Origin: Undaria pinnatifida
Lineage: Eukaryota; Sar; Phaeophyceae; Laminariales; Alariaceae
DNA length: 64,000 nt
Reading direction: 5' to 3'
Assembly (NCBI GenBank): GCA_012845835.1
Contig: JABAKD010000023.1
Span: 14,938,702 to 15,002,701 of the forward strand
Positions 43,465 through 57,659 of this stretch are shown here, in pieces. The notes under the pieces are model-generated. The model had not been told where the DNA came from, made no database searches, and worked only from the letters and a program-made list of their open reading frames with translations. How positions within the stretch are numbered: the stretch's first letter is position 1; every line of letters begins with the position of its first letter. The position numbers and the translations under genes are program-made.

Positions 43465-44448
43465 GGTCTAAAAAAGTAATTGACACAGCTTCTATCACTC
43501 TATACATGTAGCAACCCAGTTGCCGCTGCTGCCGCTGTCACGCGTTGCTGTTGATGGGTGAACCTTTTCCCGCCAATATCCTCCACATGTGACTACGCGA
43601 TGACTGTGCTCAACGCGTGCAATAATAGGATGCCGCAGATAGCAGCCGCGACCGCCGCGGCAGTCGATCAAAGCAATGTGCATCACCTCTACCAATGTAC
43701 AGTAGCTACCCCAGCAGTCTGTTACCCTCTGCGGTGTACCTAGTACTGTTATCGCCGCTGTCCGCGGCCTTTTGTTGTTGCAACACAGCAGTTAAAAAGT
43801 TGGTAGCTGCTGTTTCGTGCACTGGTTGTATCCGTGCGCTATGTATTCGTGCAATGGAGCGTACGAAGACACCGCCTACAAACCTGACCAGAATCTAGCC
43901 AAACGAAGCCTACGAGACAACGATACACAACCAATCAAGCGCATGAAAGTACCAGCGAAAGCATCACCCTTCTACTCACGATATTGCTGCATGTTGCTGG
44001 CCTTACTGCTGCGCGTACGGCACGGAAAACAGACTCGCCCGGTCAGGTCAAGGCTCCAGTGTCGCTCCAACTAGACCCGATCTGTATCGCTTTTTTGGCG
44101 GTGGTGGTTGTCGACGCAGGGGGCCATCCTCACCGAAAACGTTGGCTTATTAGGGTCTACCGGTATGTGCACGGTGATCCCCAGCTCATGACATTCCAGG
44201 AATGTGTGTAGAAGGGCATTCGAGCTTCTAGAATGTGGGTAGTGTTCGATTGGGGAGCGTGCAGAGCAGTTTGAATTGCGGCGCGATGCAAAGCAAATGG
44301 GAAGCAGAATAGAGCCTTTTGATTGGTCAATGCAAAGAAAAATGGGGTTTCGACGCAATGGGTGCATTACGATGCAAAGCAAATTAAGCTCTATGATTGG
44401 TCAATGCAAAGCAGATCTGGCCCGCTGCGTTCAAGACTCGCCGCGGCA

Positions 44449-47400
44449 GGCAAATTTGGGATGTACCGGGCCAGCTTTTTGTAATTTAATTCCGCGGGCG
44501 AAGCCCGTGGAATTTTTGTGGAAACCCCTATCGTATGTCTGGTGAAAGTGGTTATTACTGGGGATTTCAGCGTCGACAACGATCCTTGAGAGGGGTGGCC
44601 AGAACTAGAGTTCACCGCGGCTGGTTTGGATGCAGAGCGAGCGACTGTAATTGAATTACGAGCGAAAGCGACCCGTAAATAGTGCTGCCTACTTGGTACA
44701 TTGCAACGCTCCGTTGTGTTTAGCGCGCCCCCCTCCGGCATATATATGCCTACTGTACTACTTCGCTAAATATGAAGACATCATACGCGATGGCACGCAA
44801 ACAATAGTTTTCGACGATGGTGACTGCGCCCAGGTGAGTTGAGCCATTAATTGACGATCTCCAAAGATCCCAACCATATCGAAGTCGCGTTTTTATTGCG
44901 GTCGTGACAGTGAGCCAATTATAGTCAATGCGGTCAAACTTTGTGTGGCGCCGTACAACGGTATAGCCCCAATGATCTACGAAGCAATCGAGCCGCCCTG
45001 TCCAAGATATTTCTTTGTGTTGTCTACCCATAGCTATGCAGCCCCCCCCCGTCCCCCCCGGCGCAAGCACGTCTAAACTCTGTTAAAGAGTATGATTCAC
45101 AAGGAATCCATCGTATATAGGTAGATGTTCATTACATAGTCAAATAAGTGTATGCAGAGTACTGGGTAAGCTGTCGAACCATGTGATAGAATTTTTTTTA
45201 TTTTGTATGGAAGAGGACACATATATGGTCCTGCGTTCCACCAAGTAATAACGCGTTGACGGGTCACGTGCGTAAGATCAAAGCGTTGACTAGGTCACGT
45301 GCGTAAGATCGAAGTGTTTACTCATAGTCACGTGCGTAAGATTGACCAGGGTGTCGTAGGTAGTGGATACCACCATACGAGATAATTTGTTAGAGTAAAA
45401 AGGAAGAGACACGAGTGCTTGCACATCGAGTTCACTCTTCACATCTGCATCTGGACTTGGACAGTTCATAGTGACATAAGTTTTTTGTTGGCCCAACGAG
45501 AGCCCATTTAAAGTGATCCACCATCGTCTAAACCATCATCAGTCAGGCTCGAGCTCGTCTCGCCACGACTCTGTGTTAGCCTCTGAAGACCGTCATCGGT
45601 CAGGCACCACCACATTTCTAACAAACTCACCTTGATGAGATAAAATCGAAGGCCGGATCCAATAGGCCAAGGTCTTCCGCACCCGGCTTAATTTTGTCGG
45701 GGGCTCCAACTGAGACTCGCCGTCTGGGGCGCTGGCAATTGGGATGATAGGAAGACAGATTTTGGGGACGGGCGACAAGCAGCAAGGCGATATTTCCGCC
45801 AACCGGTCACGGCGTACGAGGCAAGCAATCGTTTGCAATCCCAGGTACACGCACGAAACAAGGACAAAAAAGGCGCCTGAGACGCAACCTCATTGTTCTC
45901 GCTCACATGGTTCGCGCTCCAAGCGCAATCTTTATCTTTGTCACCTGTGATTCTTCAAGTGTTTTTTAAGTAAATTGGTACTCAACCCCGACACGATATA
46001 TGACACGCCGGAGGGTTTGAAACTTACCAGCACAACCTAGCGTATCACTGTGCTTGCTAGGATAGAACGACTGCGCGCAGTATCATTTTCGTCCGGCCCG
46101 ACGGGCGTCTTCTGCTTGACTCGCTGCCTTGTCATACCAAAACAGTGGCGACCGGACGGATTCGACCACAAAGAAAGTAGAAAACATCAAGGGGTCAACG
46201 GCGGTATGCTCATCAATGCATAGTTCACACTGACGGGGCGGTTTTGGATTTAAGCACCAAAATTGAAAACTGAACGTAGAAGTTTATTACATGGGCAGAG
46301 CACATGAACATTTACAACTGACACTCACCGCATCGCTCTCCCCGGTAATGCTATGCATGGTTTTGCGCCGATGTCGTCCGTCACGGCTCTGAGCCCCACC
46401 CCGCGAACAGGCGCATGATCGGTTGGTGGCCTTCACGCCCACCGCGCAACGTCCAAAAAGAGTGGTAGGGAACAGCATCACCAGTCACACATCAGCAGGC
46501 AGAAATAGTCTGGACGCCTTACGCCAATACTGTACATCTGAGGAGGGGAAGAACGTGAAAGGATGTGAGGTATGGGATGGAAACAAGTTCAAGAGATGAA
46601 CGTCCACGGTAGAACGTGACGCGCATCACACGCGTTGCGGTGCACGTTGCTCAAGCCTGAACGAGACATGAACGAATCGTCCCTCCGCGCCATCTACTCG
46701 ACAACCAGTCAACCTCACCTTAACGTGGCGGAATCCTTTCCCCTTGTCCGTGTTTCTCACTCCTGCCAAAGTCCGTATTGTGCTCCCGATGGATGCTTCG
46801 GCGTTGAGGATCCCATCAATCTATGAGCATTTTTTTTTTCAAGAAGCAAGGGCGAAGAGAGAAACGGTGCTGTACAGATGCTGCTGACTCCTATCTTGGA
46901 TGACTTGAGGTTCCTACCAACCAGAGTACAGTACCTTGTGGAGTAGGTTGGTACGTGTGGCGCCCCGGTGGTGGTGTAGGTGGAGGAGAAAGGTGGCGTA
47001 ATAGCCGGTGATCGGTAAACTACAACCTACTAACTAAGGCGGGTGTGATAACCCGATTTACCCGGTACGTGTGTGGTGAAGCGTGATAGCTCAGGTGTGA
47101 TAACCCGGAAATGGAACTCGGAACTGTGGCGTGGTAGCCGGGATGTAAATACACAGGCGTGGTAGCCGTGCAGTGGTAAAGGCGTGATAGCCCTTGCAAT
47201 ATAGATGGGGCGTGGTAGCCCTTGGCGTGGTAGCCGTAGAAGAGACACAGAGAAGACACAAGGAGAGGCAAATATAGAGTCGAAAATGGAGTGATATTAT
47301 TCGTGCACATAAAAACCCACAACACAAAATCCCGTTGTGGAGATCCATCCCACACATATGCGAAACCCCCAAAATTCTCCGATCCATCTTTTCGACGGAT

Positions 47401-47820
47401 TCTTGTTAGCAATCTGACAATGGAGTGAGTACGTCCAACAACCTGTGCACTTAACAACCTGTGTACTTGGACAATCTGTGTAAGTGTACATAAGTATACG
47501 GCGACAGTTGCTCGGCGATACGAACAGCAGGACACCGTAAACAACAGCAACAACATCCTCAACAGCTAGCGGAACCGACACAGCTACTACTACTGATACT
47601 GTACGGCATAAACCCCAGCATTTGCAGCGGCTACTGCTGCTTCATGTGACAGTTGCTGTTGCCATGCCTATCACTGCCGCTGTTATTCCACACCTGGGAA
47701 AACAGTATATCGACTACGTGCGCGGTGTGCATGTTGTCCGGCAATACGGTACGTGCGGTGGGGAGCCGCGGGCAGCAGCAGCAGTAGCCGTAGAAGAAGG
47801 ACAGCAGCAGCAGTAGCAGT

Positions 47821-47865
<45 letters not shown>

Positions 47866-48849
47866 GGTCTAAAAAAGTAATTGACACAGCTTCTATCACT
47901 CTATACATGTAGCAACCCAGTTGCCGCTGCTGCCGCTGTCACGCGTTGCTGTTGATGGGTGAACCTTTTCCCGCCAATATCCTCCACATGTGACTACGCG
48001 ATGACTGTGCTCAACGCGTGCAATAATAGGATGCCGCAGATAGCAGCCGCGACCGCCGCGGCAGTCGATCAAAGCAATGTGCATCACCTCTACCAATGTA
48101 CAGTAGCTACCCCAGCAGTCTGTTACCCTCTGCGGTGTACCTAGTACTGTTATCGCCGCTGTCCGCGGCCTTTTGTTGTTGCAACACAGCAGTTAAAAAG
48201 TTGGTAGCTGCTGTTTCGTGCACTGGTTGTATCCGTGCGCTATGTATTCGTGCAATGGAGCGTACGAAGACACCGCCTACAAACCTGACCAGAATCTAGC
48301 CAAACGAAGCCTACGAGACAACGATACACAACCAATCAAGCGCATGAAAGTACCAGCGAAAGCATCACCCTTCTACTCACGATATTGCTGCATGTTGCTG
48401 GCCTTACTGCTGCGCGTACGGCACGGAAAACAGACTCGCCCGGTCAGGTCAAGGCTCCAGTGTCGCTCCAACTAGACCCGATCTGTATCGCTTTTTTGGC
48501 GGTGGTGGTTGTCGACGCAGGGGGCCATCCTCACCGAAAACGTTGGCTTATTAGGGTCTACCGGTATGTGCACGGTGATCCCCAGCTCATGACATTCCAG
48601 GAATGTGTGTAGAAGGGCATTCGAGCTTCTAGAATGTGGGTAGTGTTCGATTGGGGAGCGTGCAGAGCAGTTTGAATTGCGGCGCGATGCAAAGCAAATG
48701 GGAAGCAGAATAGAGCCTTTTGATTGGTCAATGCAAAGAAAAATGGGGTTTCGACGCAATGGGTGCATTACGATGCAAAGCAAATTAAGCTCTATGATTG
48801 GTCAATGCAAAGCAGATCTGGCCCGCTGCGTTCAAGACTCGCCGCGGCA
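44449..48849 (+). repeat. Unit 2 of the 4.4-kb array
   Basis: 4401 bp, carrying the C variant at 47026 that it shares with unit 4. Confidence 0.95.
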
Positions 48850-51800
48850 GGCAAATTTGGGATGTACCGGGCCAGCTTTTTGTAATTTAATTCCGCGGGC
48901 GAAGCCCGTGGAATTTTTGTGGAAACCCCTATCGTATGTCTGGTGAAAGTGGTTATTACTGGGGATTTCAGCGTCGACAACGATCCTTGAGAGGGGTGGC
49001 CAGAACTAGAGTTCACCGCGGCTGGTTTGGATGCAGAGCGAGCGACTGTAATTGAATTACGAGCGAAAGCGACCCGTAAATAGTGCTGCCTACTTGGTAC
49101 ATTGCAACGCTCCGTTGTGTTTAGCGCGCCCCCCTCCGGCATATATATGCCTACTGTACTACTTCGCTAAATATGAAGACATCATACGCGATGGCACGCA
49201 AACAATAGTTTTCGACGATGGTGACTGCGCCCAGGTGAGTTGAGCCATTAATTGACGATCTCCAAAGATCCCAACCATATCGAAGTCGCGTTTTTATTGC
49301 GGTCGTGACAGTGAGCCAATTATAGTCAATGCGGTCAAACTTTGTGTGGCGCCGTACAACGGTATAGCCCCAATGATCTACGAAGCAATCGAGCCGCCCT
49401 GTCCAAGATATTTCTTTGTGTTGTCTACCCATAGCTATGCAGCCCCCCCCCGTCCCCCCCGGCGCAAGCACGTCTAAACTCTGTTAAAGAGTATGATTCA
49501 CAAGGAATCCATCGTATATAGGTAGATGTTCATTACATAGTCAAATAAGTGTATGCAGAGTACTGGGTAAGCTGTCGAACCATGTGATAGAATTTTTTTT
49601 ATTTTGTATGGAAGAGGACACATATATGGTCCTGCGTTCCACCAAGTAATAACGCGTTGACGGGTCACGTGCGTAAGATCAAAGCGTTGACTAGGTCACG
49701 TGCGTAAGATCGAAGTGTTTACTCATAGTCACGTGCGTAAGATTGACCAGGGTGTCGTAGGTAGTGGATACCACCATACGAGATAATTTGTTAGAGTAAA
49801 AAGGAAGAGACACGAGTGCTTGCACATCGAGTTCACTCTTCACATCTGCATCTGGACTTGGACAGTTCATAGTGACATAAGTTTTTTGTTGGCCCAACGA
49901 GAGCCCATTTAAAGTGATCCACCATCGTCTAAACCATCATCAGTCAGGCTCGAGCTCGTCTCGCCACGACTCTGTGTTAGCCTCTGAAGACCGTCATCGG
50001 TCAGGCACCACCACATTTCTAACAAACTCACCTTGATGAGATAAAATCGAAGGCCGGATCCAATAGGCCAAGGTCTTCCGCACCCGGCTTAATTTTGTCG
50101 GGGGCTCCAACTGAGACTCGCCGTCTGGGGCGCTGGCAATTGGGATGATAGGAAGACAGATTTTGGGGACGGGCGACAAGCAGCAAGGCGATATTTCCGC
50201 CAACCGGTCACGGCGTACGAGGCAAGCAATCGTTTGCAATCCCAGGTACACGCACGAAACAAGGACAAAAAAGGCGCCTGAGACGCAACCTCATTGTTCT
50301 CGCTCACATGGTTCGCGCTCCAAGCGCAATCTTTATCTTTGTCACCTGTGATTCTTCAAGTGTTTTTTAAGTAAATTGGTACTCAACCCCGACACGATAT
50401 ATGACACGCCGGAGGGTTTGAAACTTACCAGCACAACCTAGCGTATCACTGTGCTTGCTAGGATAGAACGACTGCGCGCAGTATCATTTTCGTCCGGCCC
50501 GACGGGCGTCTTCTGCTTGACTCGCTGCCTTGTCATACCAAAACAGTGGCGACCGGACGGATTCGACCACAAAGAAAGTAGAAAACATCAAGGGGTCAAC
50601 GGCGGTATGCTCATCAATGCATAGTTCACACTGACGGGGCGGTTTTGGATTTAAGCACCAAAATTGAAAACTGAACGTAGAAGTTTATTACATGGGCAGA
50701 GCACATGAACATTTACAACTGACACTCACCGCATCGCTCTCCCCGGTAATGCTATGCATGGTTTTGCGCCGATGTCGTCCGTCACGGCTCTGAGCCCCAC
50801 CCCGCGAACAGGCGCATGATCGGTTGGTGGCCTTCACGCCCACCGCGCAACGTCCAAAAAGAGTGGTAGGGAACAGCATCACCAGTCACACATCAGCAGG
50901 CAGAAATAGTCTGGACGCCTTACGCCAATACTGTACATCTGAGGAGGGGAAGAACGTGAAAGGATGTGAGGTATGGGATGGAAACAAGTTCAAGAGATGA
51001 ACGTCCACGGTAGAACGTGACGCGCATCACACGCGTTGCGGTGCACGTTGCTCAAGCCTGAACGAGACATGAACGAATCGTCCCTCCGCGCCATCTACTC
51101 GACAACCAGTCAACCTCACCTTAACGTGGCGGAATCCTTTCCCCTTGTCCGTGTTTCTCACTCCTGCCAAAGTCCGTATTGTGCTCCCGATGGATGCTTC
51201 GGCGTTGAGGATCCCATCAATCTATGAGCATTTTTTTTTTCAAGAAGCAAGGGCGAAGAGAGAAACGGTGCTGTACAGATGCTGCTGACTCCTATCTTGG
51301 ATGACTTGAGGTTCCTACCAACCAGAGTACAGTACCTTGTGGAGTAGGTTGGTACGTGTGGCGCCCCGGTGGTGGTGTAGGTGGAGGAGAAAGGTGGCGT
51401 AATAGCCGGTGATCGGTAAACTACAAACTACTAACTAAGGCGGGTGTGATAACCCGATTTACCCGGTACGTGTGTGGTGAAGCGTGATAGCTCAGGTGTG
51501 ATAACCCGGAAATGGAACTCGGAACTGTGGCGTGGTAGCCGGGATGTAAATACACAGGCGTGGTAGCCGTGCAGTGGTAAAGGCGTGATAGCCCTTGCAA
51601 TATAGATGGGGCGTGGTAGCCCTTGGCGTGGTAGCCGTAGAAGAGACACAGAGAAGACACAAGGAGAGGCAAATATAGAGTCGAAAATGGAGTGATATTA
51701 TTCGTGCACATAAAAACCCACAACACAAAATCCCGTTGTGGAGATCCATCCCACACATATACGAAACCCCCAAAATTCTCCGATCCATCTTTTCGACGGA

Positions 51801-52221
51801 TTCTTGTTAGCAATCTGACAATGGAGTGAGTACGTCCAACAACCTGTGCACTTAACAACCTGTGTACTTGGACAATCTGTGTAAGTGTACATAAGTATAC
51901 GGCGACAGTTGCTCGGCGATACGAACAGCAGGACACCGTAAACAACAGCAACAACATCCTCAACAGCTAGCGGAACCGACACAGCTACTACTACTGATAC
52001 TGTACGGCATAAACCCCAGCATTTGCAGCGGCTACTGCTGCTTCATGTGACAGTTGCTGTTGCCATGCCTATCACTGCCGCTGTTATTCCACACCTGGGA
52101 AAACAGTATATCGACTACGTGCGCGGTGTGCATGTTGTCCGGCAATACGGTACGTGCGGTGGGGAGCCGCGGGCAGCAGCAGCAGTAGCCGTAGAAGAAG
52201 GACAGCAGCAGCAGTAGCAGT

Positions 52222-52266
<45 letters not shown>

Positions 52267-53250
52267 GGTCTAAAAAAGTAATTGACACAGCTTCTATCAC
52301 TCTATACATGTAGCAACCCAGTTGCCGCTGCTGCCGCTGTCACGCGTTGCTGTTGATGGGTGAACCTTTTCCCGCCAATATCCTCCACATGTGACTACGC
52401 GATGACTGTGCTCAACGCGTGCAATAATAGGATGCCGCAGATAGCAGCCGCGACCGCCGCGGCAGTCGATCAAAGCAATGTGCATCACCTCTACCAATGT
52501 ACAGTAGCTACCCCAGCAGTCTGTTACCCTCTGCGGTGTACCTAGTACTGTTATCGCCGCTGTCCGCGGCCTTTTGTTGTTGCAACACAGCAGTTAAAAA
52601 GTTGGTAGCTGCTGTTTCGTGCACTGGTTGTATCCGTGCGCTATGTATTCGTGCAATGGAGCGTACGAAGACACCGCCTACAAACCTGACCAGAATCTAG
52701 CCAAACGAAGCCTACGAGACAACGATACACAACCAATCAAGCGCATGAAAGTACCAGCGAAAGCATCACCCTTCTACTCACGATATTGCTGCATGTTGCT
52801 GGCCTTACTGCTGCGCGTACGGCACGGAAAACAGACTCGCCCGGTCAGGTCAAGGCTCCAGTGTCGCTCCAACTAGACCCGATCTGTATCGCTTTTTTGG
52901 CGGTGGTGGTTGTCGACGCAGGGGGCCATCCTCACCGAAAACGTTGGCTTATTAGGGTCTACCGGTATGTGCACGGTGATCCCCAGCTCATGACATTCCA
53001 GGAATGTGTGTAGAAGGGCATTCGAGCTTCTAGAATGTGGGTAGTGTTCGATTGGGGAGCGTGCAGAGCAGTTTGAATTGCGGCGCGATGCAAAGCAAAT
53101 GGGAAGCAGAATAGAGCCTTTTGATTGGTCAATGCAAAGAAAAATGGGGTTTCGACGCAATGGGTGCATTACGATGCAAAGCAAATTAAGCTCTATGATT
53201 GGTCAATGCAAAGCAGATCTGGCCCGCTGCGTTCAAGACTCGCCGCGGCA
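48850..53250 (+). repeat. Unit 3 of the 4.4-kb array
   Basis: 4401 bp, with the A variant at 51427 shared with unit 1, and a private A at 51761 where the others have G. Confidence 0.95.
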
Positions 53251-56200
53251 GGCAAATTTGGGATGTACCGGGCCAGCTTTTTGTAATTTAATTCCGCGGG
53301 CGAAGCCCGTGGAATTTTTGTGGAAACCCCTATCGTATGTCTGGTGAAAGTGGTTATTACTGGGGATTTCAGCGTCGACAACGATCCTTGAGAGGGGTGG
53401 CCAGAACTAGAGTTCACCGCGGCTGGTTTGGATGCAGAGCGAGCGACTGTAATTGAATTACGAGCGAAAGCGACCCGTAAATAGTGCTGCCTACTTGGTA
53501 CATTGCAACGCTCCGTTGTGTTTAGCGCGCCCCCCTCCGGCATATATATGCCTACTGTACTACTTCGCTAAATATGAAGACATCATACGCGATGGCACGC
53601 AAACAATAGTTTTCGACGATGGTGACTGCGCCCAGGTGAGTTGAGCCATTAATTGACGATCTCCAAAGATCCCAACCATATCGAAGTCGCGTTTTTATTG
53701 CGGTCGTGACAGTGAGCCAATTATAGTCAATGCGGTCAAACTTTGTGTGGCGCCGTACAACGGTATAGCCCCAATGATCTACGAAGCAATCGAGCCGCCC
53801 TGTCCAAGATATTTCTTTGTGTTGTCTACCCATAGCTATGCAGCCCCCCCCCGTCCCCCCCGGCGCAAGCACGTCTAAACTCTGTTAAAGAGTATGATTC
53901 ACAAGGAATCCATCGTATATAGGTAGATGTTCATTACATAGTCAAATAAGTGTATGCAGAGTACTGGGTAAGCTGTCGAACCATGTGATAGAATTTTTTT
54001 TATTTTGTATGGAAGAGGACACATATATGGTCCTGCGTTCCACCAAGTAATAACGCGTTGACGGGTCACGTGCGTAAGATCAAAGCGTTGACTAGGTCAC
54101 GTGCGTAAGATCGAAGTGTTTACTCATAGTCACGTGCGTAAGATTGACCAGGGTGTCGTAGGTAGTGGATACCACCATACGAGATAATTTGTTAGAGTAA
54201 AAAGGAAGAGACACGAGTGCTTGCACATCGAGTTCACTCTTCACATCTGCATCTGGACTTGGACAGTTCATAGTGACATAAGTTTTTTGTTGGCCCAACG
54301 AGAGCCCATTTAAAGTGATCCACCATCGTCTAAACCATCATCAGTCAGGCTCGAGCTCGTCTCGCCACGACTCTGTGTTAGCCTCTGAAGACCGTCATCG
54401 GTCAGGCACCACCACATTTCTAACAAACTCACCTTGATGAGATAAAATCGAAGGCCGGATCCAATAGGCCAAGGTCTTCCGCACCCGGCTTAATTTTGTC
54501 GGGGGCTCCAACTGAGACTCGCCGTCTGGGGCGCTGGCAATTGGGATGATAGGAAGACAGATTTTGGGGACGGGCGACAAGCAGCAAGGCGATATTTCCG
54601 CCAACCGGTCACGGCGTACGAGGCAAGCAATCGTTTGCAATCCCAGGTACACGCACGAAACAAGGACAAAAAAGGCGCCTGAGACGCAACCTCATTGTTC
54701 TCGCTCACATGGTTCGCGCTCCAAGCGCAATCTTTATCTTTGTCACCTGTGATTCTTCAAGTGTTTTTTAAGTAAATTGGTACTCAACCCCGACACGATA
54801 TATGACACGCCGGAGGGTTTGAAACTTACCAGCACAACCTAGCGTATCACTGTGCTTGCTAGGATAGAACGACTGCGCGCAGTATCATTTTCGTCCGGCC
54901 CGACGGGCGTCTTCTGCTTGACTCGCTGCCTTGTCATACCAAAACAGTGGCGACCGGACGGATTCGACCACAAAGAAAGTAGAAAACATCAAGGGGTCAA
55001 CGGCGGTATGCTCATCAATGCATAGTTCACACTGACGGGGCGGTTTTGGATTTAAGCACCAAAATTGAAAACTGAACGTAGAAGTTTATTACATGGGCAG
55101 AGCACATGAACATTTACAACTGACACTCACCGCATCGCTCTCCCCGGTAATGCTATGCATGGTTTTGCGCCGATGTCGTCCGTCACGGCTCTGAGCCCCA
55201 CCCCGCGAACAGGCGCATGATCGGTTGGTGGCCTTCACGCCCACCGCGCAACGTCCAAAAAGAGTGGTAGGGAACAGCATCACCAGTCACACATCAGCAG
55301 GCAGAAATAGTCTGGACGCCTTACGCCAATACTGTACATCTGAGGAGGGGAAGAACGTGAAAGGATGTGAGGTATGGGATGGAAACAAGTTCAAGAGATG
55401 AACGTCCACGGTAGAACGTGACGCGCATCACACGCGTTGCGGTGCACGTTGCTCAAGCCTGAACGAGACATGAACGAATCGTCCCTCCGCGCCATCTACT
55501 CGACAACCAGTCAACCTCACCTTAACGTGGCGGAATCCTTTCCCCTTGTCCGTGTTTCTCACTCCTGCCAAAGTCCGTATTGTGCTCCCGATGGATGCTT
55601 CGGCGTTGAGGATCCCATCAATCTATGAGCATTTTTTTTTTCAAGAAGCAAGGGCGAAGAGAGAAACGGTGCTGTACAGATGCTGCTGACTCCTATCTTG
55701 GATGACTTGAGGTTCCTACCAACCAGAGTACAGTACCTTGTGGAGTAGGTTGGTACGTGTGGCGCCCCGGTGGTGGTGTAGGTGGAGGAGAAAGGTGGCG
55801 TAATAGCCGGTGATCGGTAAACTACAACCTACTAACTAAGGCGGGTGTGATAACCCGATTTACCCGGTACGTGTGTGGTGAAGCGTGATAGCTCAGGTGT
55901 GATAACCCGGAAATGGAACTCGGAACTGTGGCGTGGTAGCCGGGATGTAAATACACAGGCGTGGTAGCCGTGCAGTGGTAAAGGCGTGATAGCCCTTGCA
56001 ATATAGATGGGGCGTGGTAGCCCTTGGCGTGGTAGCCGTAGAAGAGACACAGAGAAGACACAAGGAGAGGCAAATATAGAGTCGAAAATGGAGTGATATT
56101 ATTCGTGCACATAAAAACCCACAACACAAAATCCCGTTGTGGAGATCCATCCCACACATATGCGAAACCCCCAAAATTCTCCGATCCATCTTTTCGACGG

Positions 56201-56622
56201 ATTCTTGTTAGCAATCTGACAATGGAGTGAGTACGTCCAACAACCTGTGCACTTAACAACCTGTGTACTTGGACAATCTGTGTAAGTGTACATAAGTATA
56301 CGGCGACAGTTGCTCGGCGATACGAACAGCAGGACACCGTAAACAACAGCAACAACATCCTCAACAGCTAGCGGAACCGACACAGCTACTACTACTGATA
56401 CTGTACGGCATAAACCCCAGCATTTGCAGCGGCTACTGCTGCTTCATGTGACAGTTGCTGTTGCCATGCCTATCACTGCCGCTGTTATTCCACACCTGGG
56501 AAAACAGTATATCGACTACGTGCGCGGTGTGCATGTTGTCCGGCAATACGGTACGTGCGGTGGGGAGCCGCGGGCAGCAGCAGCAGTAGCCGTAGAAGAA
56601 GGACAGCAGCAGCAGTAGCAGT

Positions 56623-56667
<45 letters not shown>

Positions 56668-57651
56668 GGTCTAAAAAAGTAATTGACACAGCTTCTATCA
56701 CTCTATACATGTAGCAACCCAGTTGCCGCTGCTGCCGCTGTCACGCGTTGCTGTTGATGGGTGAACCTTTTCCCGCCAATATCCTCCACATGTGACTACG
56801 CGATGACTGTGCTCAACGCGTGCAATAATAGGATGCCGCAGATAGCAGCCGCGACCGCCGCGGCAGTCGATCAAAGCAATGTGCATCACCTCTACCAATG
56901 TACAGTAGCTACCCCAGCAGTCTGTTACCCTCTGCGGTGTACCTAGTACTGTTATCGCCGCTGTCCGCGGCCTTTTGTTGTTGCAACACAGCAGTTAAAA
57001 AGTTGGTAGCTGCTGTTTCGTGCACTGGTTGTATCCGTGCGCTATGTATTCGTGCAATGGAGCGTACGAAGACACCGCCTACAAACCTGACCAGAATCTA
57101 GCCAAACGAAGCCTACGAGACAACGATACACAACCAATCAAGCGCATGAAAGTACCAGCGAAAGCATCACCCTTCTACTCACGATATTGCTGCATGTTGC
57201 TGGCCTTACTGCTGCGCGTACGGCACGGAAAACAGACTCGCCCGGTCAGGTCAAGGCTCCAGTGTCGCTCCAACTAGACCCGATCTGTATCGCTTTTTTG
57301 GCGGTGGTGGTTGTCGACGCAGGGGGCCATCCTCACCGAAAACGTTGGCTTATTAGGGTCTACCGGTATGTGCACGGTGATCCCCAGCTCATGACATTCC
57401 AGGAATGTGTGTAGAAGGGCATTCGAGCTTCTAGAATGTGGGTAGTGTTCGATTGGGGAGCGTGCAGAGCAGTTTGAATTGCGGCGCGATGCAAAGCAAA
57501 TGGGAAGCAGAATAGAGCCTTTTGATTGGTCAATGCAAAGAAAAATGGGGTTTCGACGCAATGGGTGCATTACGATGCAAAGCAAATTAAGCTCTATGAT
57601 TGGTCAATGCAAAGCAGATCTGGCCCGCTGCGTTCAAGACTCGCCGCGGCA
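53251..57651 (+). repeat. Unit 4 of the 4.4-kb array
   Basis: 4401 bp, with the C variant at 55828 shared with unit 2. It ends GCCGCGGCA, eight bases before the right TRIM. Confidence 0.95.
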
Positions 57652-57659
57652 AACCCCAC

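Larger units (their letters stand above)
40045..44448 (+). repeat. Unit 1 of the 4.4-kb array, with internal anatomy
   Basis: From left: a hairpin TTCCGCGGGC/GCCCGTGGAA near 40085-40110; a possible plus-strand exon ending FDDGDCAQ at a CAG/GTGAGT (40427); a three-fold CACGTGCGTAAGAT repeat (40858-40940); minus-strand donor-like sites near 41225, 41625 and 41925; a GGCGTGGTAGCC/GTGATAACCC minisatellite (42635-42835); a CAG-rich run (43364-43464); and a CGATGCAAAGCAAAT/GATTGGTCAATGCAAAG direct repeat near 44283-44410. Units 2-4 have the same anatomy at offsets +4404, +8805 and +13206. Confidence 0.75.
40045..57651 (+). repeat. Tandem array of four ~4.4-kb units
   Basis: Units are 40045-44448 (4404 bp), 44449-48849, 48850-53250 and 53251-57651 (4401 bp each). 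Each starts GGCAAATTTGGGATG and ends CTCGCCGCGGCA; array edges are sharp. Units are nearly identical: I saw a base that alternates A,C,A,C (42622, 47026, 51427, 55828), one substitution private to unit 3 (51761) and one extra CAG triplet in unit 1. No known gene is recognised. The longest frame is minus strand, 180 codons, and overlaps a minisatellite. Similarity this high implies very recent amplification or homogenisation. Confidence 0.95.

Noticed and set aside
43310-43507. Poly-Cys frame on the minus strand
   Set aside because: It is a read-through of the CAG/CTG trinucleotide run.
40045-57651. Integer copy number as evidence of insertion of a preformed concatemer
   Set aside because: Any simple tandem duplication of a segment gives whole units with sharp edges, so the integer count alone does not show it.
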